From: Puniceicoccales bacterium
GTDB taxonomy: Bacteria; Verrucomicrobiota; Verrucomicrobiia; Opitutales; UBA953
Length of the DNA: 5,157 nucleotides
Assembly (NCBI GenBank): GCA_031289285.1
Contig: JAITPT010000167.1
Location: 1-5,157, forward strand
Direction of reading: 5' to 3'
This document shows, piece by piece, positions 1 to 4,931 of the stretch. A program made the translations under genes and the position numbers. Below the pieces are notes generated by a model, which was not told where the DNA came from, searched no databases, and saw nothing but the letters and a program-made list of their open reading frames with translations. Numbering within the stretch: the stretch's first letter is position 1; each line of letters begins with the position of its first letter.

Positions 1-525
1 GCGCAAGATTTCTGCCTCAAACGCCGGTGCCTTCGTCTTGTATTCGCGCTCCCAATCGGCGAGCACGCCCAAGCGTTGGAATGACGCCCGCTGTTTCTCA
101 ATCCACTTTTCGGAGAACGCATCGCAGCGTTCGCGCAGCTCGGCGACGCCGAGATTGACGCCCGCCGCCTTGCCCTCTGCCTGCAATTCGCGTGTCACCT
201 TTTGCTCGATGGGCAAGCCGTGGCAGTCCCAGCCCGGCACGTAAGGTGTGCGGTAGCCGCGCATGGATTTGTAGCGCAGAATGACGTCTTTGAGCAGCTT
301 GTTGAGCGCGGTGCCGATGTGGACGTCGCCGTTGGTGAAGGGCGGGCCGTCGTGCAGGACGAAGGTCGGCGCGTCTTTTTGCGCCGCTCGCGCCGCTTGA
401 ATTTTTTGGTAGAGCGCAATCTTCGCCCAGTGCGCGACACGTGCGGGTTCGCGTCCGGTCAGATTTGCCCGCATCGGGAAATCGGTAACGGGCAGGTTGA
501 GAGTGTCTTTGAGTTCGGTGGGCAT
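1..525 (-). CDS. ileS: Isoleucyl-tRNA synthetase, N-terminal part (partial)
   Basis: Cytoplasmic class I aminoacyl-tRNA synthetase that charges tRNA-Ile with isoleucine using ATP. The reading frame from the ATG at 525 is open for 175 codons and leaves the window at base 1. Family enzymes are about 900-950 residues, so roughly the first fifth is present. Seen: an N-terminal MPTELKDTLNLP segment, then the catalytic Rossmann signature HDGPPFTNGDVHIGTALNK at residues 58-76, then GWDCHGLPIE at 98-107. Both are hallmarks of IleRS and separate it from ValRS and LeuRS. The class I HIGH motif reads HIGT (residues 69-72). The ATG at 525 was chosen because the family's N-terminal segment begins there. 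No Shine-Dalgarno precedes it; the upstream bases are AAAAAACTCACGCCG. The gene is divergent from the unknown gene at 727. Editing domain, KMSKS loop and anticodon-binding domain lie outside the window. Confidence 0.96.
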   Translation of the reverse strand, partial: MPTELKDTLNLPVTDFPMRANLTGREPARVAHWAKIALYQKIQAARAAQKDAPTFVLHDGPPFTNGDVHIGTALNKLLKDVILRYKSMRGYRTPYVPGWDCHGLPIEQKVTRELQAEGKAAGVNLGVAELRERCDAFSEKWIEKQRASFQRLGVLADWEREYKTKAPAFEAEILR

Positions 526-726
526 CGGCGTGAGTTTTTTTGCGCGGAAAGTGCGTTGTGCGTTGAGTGTGAAAATGTGAAAAGAGGGGCAAGCACCTTG
601 CGAAAATCGCGGAGGGTGTGAACCTAAAAACAGATGACGGCGACGGCGGCGGCAGCGGTGCGGCAGCGGTTCACGGCGGAATAGGGAGTTGTGCGATGGT
701 GAGAAAAACGCAGTCTTGCGCCCACT
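526..726. promoter_or_regulatory. Divergent intergenic region between ileS and the unknown gene
   Basis: This 201-bp gap must hold the promoters of both divergent genes, but I could not assign a convincing -35/-10 pair on either strand. On the ileS side (526-593, read on minus) the leader is poor in G and holds CTTGCCCCTCTTTTCA (593 to 578) and two overlapping copies of CAACGCAC (565 to 551). Two adjacent dyads lie at 589-610: GCAAG-cac-CTTGC and GCGA-aaa-TCGC. At 634-680 there is a low-complexity GGC/GCGG-rich run. The plus frame used by the gene at 727 has a TGA at 700-702, so no coding sequence extends back into this gap. Confidence 0.5.
589..610. promoter_or_regulatory. Two abutting short inverted repeats, possible operator
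   Basis: GCAAG (589-593), spacer CAC, CTTGC (597-601) is a perfect 5-bp dyad. It is immediately followed by GCGA (600-603), spacer AAA, TCGC (607-610), a perfect 4-bp dyad. The stems are too short and lack a T-tail, so a terminator is unlikely. A protein-binding site is possible but unproven, and short dyads can arise by chance in GC-rich DNA. Confidence 0.25.
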
Positions 727-2454
727 ATGCCACGCCTGCCTTCCACCGGAGAAATCCGCAACATCGCCGCTGTCTCTTTTCCAGAAACGCCACCGCCCAG
801 TGCTCTTCGCGCCATCGCCAAAAGCGCCCGCCAATACGCATCTCTCACCGTGCGCATCCTTGATGATATAGGCGACCCGCTGGAAGAAACATGGGAGATG
901 AGCTTCTCGGAGTTCGCAGTCGCCGTCGCCCAGATGGCGGTGGATTTGCACAACGGCGGCTTCCTCTGGCGTGTCGTCGAGGAGCGCAACCGTGAGCTGT
1001 TCGGGACGCCGCTGCCCTTTTTTTTCAAGGAAGGCGACGCCCCGTTGCCCGCGTTTGAAACCCTCGATGTGCGGCGTTTCCAATTTTTCATCTATTCGAT
1101 TTTTCTCGGCCTCAAACAGGGTTACCCGTTCTCGCCAAGCGACCCCGTGCTCCGCGAGCTTGCGGAGATCGCGGTGCGCCAATTCAGTGACCTCAAAGGT
1201 GTGGTGCCCGATACGGCTCGTGCGTTTTTGGAGGCCCCGCTCGACGCGGCGGACGCATTCGACGGCGCGGGGTATAAGCGGAAGCTGCTTTGGTTTGGGC
1301 GGCACTCTTACCTCCTCTCCTTCGCGTGGAGCGATTTTTCCAGCGAATATTTTGAGAACATCAAAGAGGAAGTGAACGCCGAGACAATCGAGGTCCGCTT
1401 TATCGCCTGCCAAGATAAATTTGTTGCGGAGCACGTCACGTATTGGGGAGGTCTGAGCCTCGTGGAGTTTTTCGCAAACACGCTTGGCTTGGACGCCGAG
1501 ACCCGCGCCGACATTCTCGCGTGGCGCGGGCGGCACGATTCGCTGTTTCGCATAGAGTCGGTGGTGAGCATTGGGGTATTGCCCGGAGCGGATCCGGGGG
1601 AAAGCTCCTCCGAGCTTATTGTGAAAAATCTTTTGACGGATGTGCCCTACACCGTGCTGCTCAATACGCAGATGAAGGAGGTGGAGCGGTTCAAAGTGGG
1701 GGTCGTCGTTTGGGGCATGTTGCAACCTTGGCGCGGCAAGTGGCGGTGGTCGGGCGGGCAGCATCTGATTTACGACGCGCAGTCCGGTGGTGATCCTTTG
1801 GAGAAAGTGCAACACCTCGCTGCCTTTTCGGAAAAGTTCAAAGCGTCAATTGGCAACAAGCGGTATATCTTCGACGACAAACTGCGTGCGAGCGCGGAGG
1901 AGAGCGAGCGGCTCATGCACGAGAGTTTTGTCCGTTTCTTCGGCTCGGATTTGGCAGTGTTTGCCAACACCGCCGAGTTTTCCGAGAAGATGCGCGACTA
2001 CATCGGCAACTACCAGCAAGAGCGGGTGAAGACACTCGGCATAGAAGCACCCTACAAGACATTTACGCCGACGCTGCCCAGTTCTGCCGCCAAACACGCC
2101 CACCGCCCAGTCGCCGTTTTCAACGAAATCATCGGCGGAAGCTGCGTCCTGACTTCCTACGACGCGCTCGTGTCTGCGTTGAAAAACGAAGACGACGCGG
2201 TGTGGGAGGGCGAGGAGGAAGACATCTTGACGGAGCTTCTCTATTCCTCGAGCTTCAGCCCAGAGTTCCTTGAGCGCATGTTGGAAAAGAACGGTGACGC
2301 CGGCCTCGCCTGCTTATTTCTGGACAGAGACATTAAGGAAATCACGGCAGAGGAACGGAAACTTTTGGTGAACTTTTTGACGCACTTTTTCAAAGGCGAG
2401 TTTTTTTACAAACGCTATCCAGACGTGATAATGGTGAAGGAGAAGGAGGAGTAA
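727..2454 (+). CDS. Uncharacterised 575-residue protein
   Basis: Function unknown. The frame is closed upstream by TGA at 700-702, and the ATG at 727 is the first start, with no Shine-Dalgarno. The protein looks soluble, with no signal peptide or convincing membrane helix, and its C-terminus is charged (KEKEE). The N-terminal half looks mainly helical, with aromatic-rich segments: FQFFIYSIFLGLK (118-130) and WFGRHSYLLSFAW (189-201). A probable beta-rich module follows at about 275-345 and contains VKNLLTDVPYTVLL (299-312) and WGMLQPWRGKWRWSGGQ (329-345). The remainder is helical and acidic. The VKNLL...Y.V...G.L.PW.G.W.WSG pattern reminds me of uncharacterised proteins of the DUF3843 kind, but that is from memory and weak. 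No Walker, nuclease or other catalytic motif was recognised. It lies 61 bp upstream of the DAHP synthase on the same strand. Codon and base use resemble the neighbours, so there is no sign of recent transfer. Confidence 0.85.
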   Translation: MPRLPSTGEIRNIAAVSFPETPPPSALRAIAKSARQYASLTVRILDDIGDPLEETWEMSFSEFAVAVAQMAVDLHNGGFLWRVVEERNRELFGTPLPFFFKEGDAPLPAFETLDVRRFQFFIYSIFLGLKQGYPFSPSDPVLRELAEIAVRQFSDLKGVVPDTARAFLEAPLDAADAFDGAGYKRKLLWFGRHSYLLSFAWSDFSSEYFENIKEEVNAETIEVRFIACQDKFVAEHVTYWGGLSLVEFFANTLGLDAETRADILAWRGRHDSLFRIESVVSIGVLPGADPGESSSELIVKNLLTDVPYTVLLNTQMKEVERFKVGVVVWGMLQPWRGKWRWSGGQHLIYDAQSGGDPLEKVQHLAAFSEKFKASIGNKRYIFDDKLRASAEESERLMHESFVRFFGSDLAVFANTAEFSEKMRDYIGNYQQERVKTLGIEAPYKTFTPTLPSSAAKHAHRPVAVFNEIIGGSCVLTSYDALVSALKNEDDAVWEGEEEDILTELLYSSSFSPEFLERMLEKNGDAGLACLFLDRDIKEITAEERKLLVNFLTHFFKGEFFYKRYPDVIMVKEKEE

Positions 2455-2515
2455 GCGAGGCGCGGGGAAACAAAGAGGCCGCCGCCGTGTCGCAAGCCAT
2501 TCTTTCCAAAAAAAT
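2455..2515 (+). other. Short gap before the DAHP synthase
   Basis: These 61 bases contain no hairpin terminator and no Shine-Dalgarno near the ATG at 2516, which is preceded by an A-run (AAAAAAAT). The lack of a terminator permits read-through from the unknown gene, so the two may share a transcript. No clear separate promoter was recognised. Confidence 0.4.
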
Positions 2516-3565
2516 ATGATAGTCACACAGAACCTGCGGGTGCTTGAGACAGTGCGAGTATCCAGCCCGCGTAAATTAAAAACCTTGACACCCGCTTCGG
2601 AGACCGCCTACCGGACGGTCGTTGATGGGCGTGAGCAGGTCCGCAACATTCTCGACGGAGTGGACAAGCGGCTGCTCGTCGTCGTCGGCCCGTGCTCGAT
2701 ACACGACTCGAAGTCCGCGCTCGAATATGCGGGGCGTCTCGCCCGCCTGCGCGAGCGTTTGTCGGAGCGGCTCTGTATCGTCATGCGCGTCTATTTTGAG
2801 AAACCGCGGACGACGCTCGGCTGGAAAGGGTTTATCAATGACCCGTTTTTGAACGGCACCTACGCGATTGAAGACGGCCTAAAAATCGCCCGCGAGCTAC
2901 TCATCGGAATCAACAACATGGGCTTGCCCGCCGCGACGGAGTTTCTCGACCCCTACACGCCGCAATACATAGACGACCTCATCACTTGGGCGGCCATAGG
3001 CGCACGCACGACGGAGTCGCAGACGCACCGCGAAATGGCGAGCGCACTCTCGATGCCGGTGGGTTTCAAAAACGGCACGGACGGCTCGCTGCAAATCGCG
3101 CTCGACGCGATGGTGGCGTCGCAGTCGCAGCACAGTTTCCTCGGGATGGACGAAGACGGCTACACGGCGATTATCCGCACGATGGGGCAGACGCACGGGC
3201 ACGTGGTGCTGCGCGGGGGCAAAGACCATCCGAACTACGCGACGGAATTTGTGTCGGCAGCGGTGGCGAAGCTACGCGAGGCAGGGCTGCGCGACAAAAT
3301 CATGGTGGATTGTAGCCACGCCAATTCCGGCAAACACCACGAGAACCAAATCCCGATTTTTCGCGACCTCGCGGGGCAACGCAAAGCGGGCGACGAGTCA
3401 ATCGCGAGCGTCATGCTCGAAAGCCATCTTCACGCAGGGAACCAGAGATTGGAGCGCGGGTGCGACCCGGCTTCGCTGCAATACGGCGTATCCATCACCG
3501 ACGCTTGCATTGATTGGGAGACGACCGAGCAGCTGCTCACCGATGCGGCGAAGACGCTGGGGTGA
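2516..3565 (+). CDS. 3-deoxy-7-phosphoheptulonate (DAHP) synthase, class I AroF/G/H type
   Basis: Catalyses condensation of phosphoenolpyruvate and erythrose 4-phosphate to DAHP, the first step of the shikimate pathway, in the cytoplasm. It has 349 residues, matching the 350 of E. coli AroG, and aligns from its N-terminus (NLRVLE at 6-11). Visible family residues: VGPCSIH with Cys60; RVYFEKPRTT with Arg91 and Lys96; GARTTES with Arg164; FKNGTDG with Lys185; LRGGK with Arg233; DCSHAN with His268; ESHLHAGNQ with Glu302; and SITDAC with Asp329. Together these make the metal, PEP and E4P sites complete. The N-terminal extension and the FLDPYTPQY loop (143-151) are parts of the effector site in this family. 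The Pro after LD and the stretch ESQTHREMASALSMPVGFKNGTDGS look more like the tyrosine-sensitive AroF branch than AroG or AroH, which is an inference. No other aromatic pathway gene is in the window, so the specific symbol is left open. Confidence 0.97.
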   Translation: MIVTQNLRVLETVRVSSPRKLKTLTPASETAYRTVVDGREQVRNILDGVDKRLLVVVGPCSIHDSKSALEYAGRLARLRERLSERLCIVMRVYFEKPRTTLGWKGFINDPFLNGTYAIEDGLKIARELLIGINNMGLPAATEFLDPYTPQYIDDLITWAAIGARTTESQTHREMASALSMPVGFKNGTDGSLQIALDAMVASQSQHSFLGMDEDGYTAIIRTMGQTHGHVVLRGGKDHPNYATEFVSAAVAKLREAGLRDKIMVDCSHANSGKHHENQIPIFRDLAGQRKAGDESIASVMLESHLHAGNQRLERGCDPASLQYGVSITDACIDWETTEQLLTDAAKTLG

Positions 3566-3622
3566 GGCGGCAACGGCGGGAGTGGTGAGGCGGTGGCGTG
3601 GGGAGGACGGCGGAGGCGTGGG
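3566..3622 (+). other. G-rich spacer downstream of the DAHP synthase
   Basis: The plus strand is strongly G-rich here, with many GG and GGG runs such as GGCGGTGGCGTGGGGAGG. It could form two-tier G-quadruplexes. No start codon with a plausible protein was found. A similar G-rich block lies at 3869-3924. Confidence 0.4.
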
Positions 3623-3625
3623 CGC

Positions 3626-3657
3626 AAAAAAACAGCCGCGAGTTGCGCGGCTGTTTT
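3626..3657. terminator. Rho-independent terminator shared by convergent genes
   Basis: A perfect 12-bp stem pairs AAAACAGCCGCG (3629-3640) with CGCGGCTGTTTT (3646-3657) around the loop AGTTG (3641-3645). It lies 63 bp past the DAHP synthase stop and just beyond the stop of the small minus-strand gene at 3672. Read on minus, the GC-rich stem is followed by seven T (complement of A at 3626-3632). Read on plus it is followed by only four T, all within the stem. It should therefore work in both directions but be stronger for the minus-strand transcript. Confidence 0.88.
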
Positions 3658-3671
3658 GCAAACGAGGCGGG

Positions 3672-3770
3672 TTAACCCCACAAACGTTTTTTATGACGGG
3701 AGGCTTTGGAGCGCTTCCGGCGTTTGTGCTTGTTCATCTTCAAGCGGCGTTTCTTTTTAAGGTTTCCCAT
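3672..3770 (-). CDS. AURKAIP1/COX24-domain small basic ribosomal protein (bS22/mS38-like)
   Basis: A 32-residue protein starting MGNLKKKRRLKMNKHKRR and ending RHKKRLWG. About half of its residues are Lys, Arg or His. The pattern KKKRRxKMxKHKRRKR followed by RHKK is the COX24/AURKAIP1 C-terminal signature. It is found in the mitochondrial small-subunit protein mS38 and in the mycobacterial 30S protein bS22, which sits near the decoding centre on helix 44. By homology this protein should bind the 30S subunit, but placement on this ribosome is inferred. The ATG at 3770 was chosen because it gives exactly this conserved core; a frame extension to 3866 would add a non-conserved, Thr/Pro-rich stretch. 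No Shine-Dalgarno is present; the leader is almost free of G. The gene ends next to a strong terminator, and trxB lies 159 bp upstream on the same strand. Confidence 0.88.
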   Translation of the reverse strand: MGNLKKKRRLKMNKHKRRKRSKASRHKKRLWG

Positions 3771-3863
3771 GTGCGTTGGTGTTGATGTTGGTGTATTGGT
3801 GTGTGTTGAAAAAGGTGAGGGGCGCAAGGTGCGGAGTTTTTCGGAGAATGCAAAACTTTTTTT
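3771..3863 (-). promoter_or_regulatory. Leader and probable promoter region of the bS22-like gene
   Basis: Read on minus, the 50 bases before the ATG (3820 to 3771) contain a single G. They are rich in CA, CAA and CACC units and should be unstructured. Upstream lies CTTGCGCCCCTC (3828 to 3817), then TTTTTCA (3813 to 3807). Further upstream is a direct repeat CTCCG-AAAAA-CTCCG (3846 to 3832) with a 10-bp period, and a run of seven A (3863 to 3857). A-tracts at such positions resemble UP elements of strongly expressed ribosomal genes. I could not find a -10 hexamer at correct spacing from TTGCGC, so the start point is not assigned. Confidence 0.4.
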
Positions 3864-3895
3864 CAAGGGCGGCGGCTGCGAGGAACGGGAGCGAA

Positions 3896-3924
3896 GGCGG
3901 AGGTGGCGGTGAGGGCGGAGGTGG
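3896..3924 (+). repeat. G-rich direct repeat, 18-bp period
   Basis: GGCGGAGGTGG occurs at 3896-3906 and again at 3914-3924, giving an 18-bp period. The surrounding plus strand is a run of GG doublets suited to two-tier G-quadruplex folding. It lies just beyond the trxB stop. Read on minus, the trxB transcript would carry the C-rich strand. Confidence 0.5.
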
Positions 3925-3929
3925 TGTTT

Positions 3930-4886
3930 TCAGGCGAAGGTTTCTGCGAGCCAGCGTTCCGCCTCAATCGCGGCGCGACAACCCATGCCCGCCGCAGTTA
4001 TCGCCTGACGATACACGTGGTCGGAGCAATCGCCCGCGACAAAGACACCGGGGATTTCCGTGCGAACCCCGCTCGCGTCGGACGCGACGATGTAACCAGC
4101 GGGGTCGGTTTTTAACGCGCCGCGCAGGGCTTGCGTGTTCGGCTCGTGGCCGATGGCGGCGAAAATTCCTTTGCAAGCAAGCTCCGCCAACGCACCCGTT
4201 TTGACATTGCGGCAAACCAGCCCGCGCACCAGCCCGTCGGCGTCGGCGAGGATTTCCGCCGGCACACTGTCCCAGACGGGCGAGATTTTTTCATGGGCGA
4301 GCACACGCGCCGCCATGATGTCGGAGGCACGGAGTTTGTCGCGCCGATGGACGAGGTGGACGCGGGTTGCGAAGCGCGTCAAAAACAGCGCCTCCTCGCA
4401 GGCACTGTCGCCGCCGCCGACAACCGCCACCTCCATGCGCCGATAAAACGCGCCGTCGCAGGTGGCACAAAAAGTGAGGCCGTTGCCGCCGTAAAACTTT
4501 TCCTCGTCTGGCAGGCCGAGTTTGCGCGGCGCGGCACCCGTAGCAACAATGAGGGCACGGGCGACGTAGGTTTTGCCGCCGGAGCCGGAGAGTCGTTTCT
4601 CGTCGGGGGCGTCGGCGGGGGCGAGCGCGACACTCGCGATGGTGTCGCCCGCGAAACGTGCGCCGAAACGCGCCGCCTGTTTGCGCATGTTTTCAGTGAG
4701 CGAGAAGCCGTCAATGCCGTCGGGGAAGCCGGGGAAGTTTTCAATCTCGCTGGTCGTAGTAAGCTGTCCGCCGGGCTGACCGCCTTCGATGACAAGCGGC
4801 GCGAGACCAGCGCGGGCGGTGTAAATCGCGGCGGTCAAACCGGCGCAACCTGAACCAAGAATAATCACGTTTTCGATGTTTTCCAT
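3930..4886 (-). CDS. trxB: Thioredoxin-disulfide reductase
   Basis: FAD-containing cytoplasmic enzyme that passes electrons from NADPH to thioredoxin. It is 318 residues long, normal for the low-molecular-weight bacterial family. Domains in order: FAD-binding GSGCAG (11-16); ENFPGFP (49-55); ATGAAPRKLG (115-124); the redox-active disulfide CATC (Cys140, Cys143) inside FCATCDGAFYRR; the NADPH fold VGGGDSACEEA (156-166); the NADPH 2'-phosphate contacts HRR and Arg186 (180-186); and the C-terminal FAD motif GVFVAGDCSDHVYRQ (280-294), then AITAAGMGC. All catalytic features are intact. The ATG at 4886 begins the conserved flavin domain and has GGGAG two bases upstream. A frame extension to 5024 overlaps the divergent ABC gene and is not supported by the family length. 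The usual Pro in GSGPAG is Cys14 here. Confidence 0.97.
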   Translation of the reverse strand: MENIENVIILGSGCAGLTAAIYTARAGLAPLVIEGGQPGGQLTTTSEIENFPGFPDGIDGFSLTENMRKQAARFGARFAGDTIASVALAPADAPDEKRLSGSGGKTYVARALIVATGAAPRKLGLPDEEKFYGGNGLTFCATCDGAFYRRMEVAVVGGGDSACEEALFLTRFATRVHLVHRRDKLRASDIMAARVLAHEKISPVWDSVPAEILADADGLVRGLVCRNVKTGALAELACKGIFAAIGHEPNTQALRGALKTDPAGYIVASDASGVRTEIPGVFVAGDCSDHVYRQAITAAGMGCRAAIEAERWLAETFA

Positions 4887-4931
4887 ATCTCCCGACTTGG
4901 CAGAAAGGCGCGCCGATGGAAATCTCAAAGC
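4887..4931. promoter_or_regulatory. 45-bp divergent gap between trxB and the ABC ATPase gene
   Basis: The gap is too short for two full non-overlapping promoters, so the promoter elements must overlap or extend into the coding regions. It contains the 8-bp palindrome GGCGCGCC at 4907-4914, near the middle. GGGAG (4894 to 4890 on minus) lies close to the trxB ATG and is the only Shine-Dalgarno-like sequence in the window placed next to a start. No clear -10 hexamer was recognised. Confidence 0.4.

Noticed and set aside
98..621. Long open frames overlapping the ileS N-terminus on both strands
   Set aside because: They are out of frame with a clear IleRS reading frame and encode low-complexity Arg/Ala-rich sequence, typical shadows in GC-rich DNA.
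1018..1025. Run of eight T inside the unknown gene as a phase-variation or frameshift site
   Set aside because: The frame continues uninterrupted for the whole gene and the run encodes Phe codons (PFFFK). A single homopolymer gives no evidence of slippage.
2436..2452. Strong Shine-Dalgarno-like AAGGAGGAG
   Set aside because: It is the coding end of the unknown protein (KEKEE) and lies more than 60 bases before the next ATG, so it cannot serve that start.
2897..3229. Minus-strand frame antisense to the DAHP synthase
   Set aside because: It is His/Arg/Val-rich shadow sequence opposite a fully conserved enzyme.
3771..3866. Upstream extension of the bS22-like protein to an ATG at 3866
   Set aside because: The added 32 residues are Thr/Pro/Ser-rich and come from the CA-repeat leader; the conserved protein starts at MGNLKKK.
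4131..4853. 240-codon plus-strand frame antisense to trxB
   Set aside because: trxB on minus has every family motif; the plus frame has no recognisable protein features and mirrors its codon bias.
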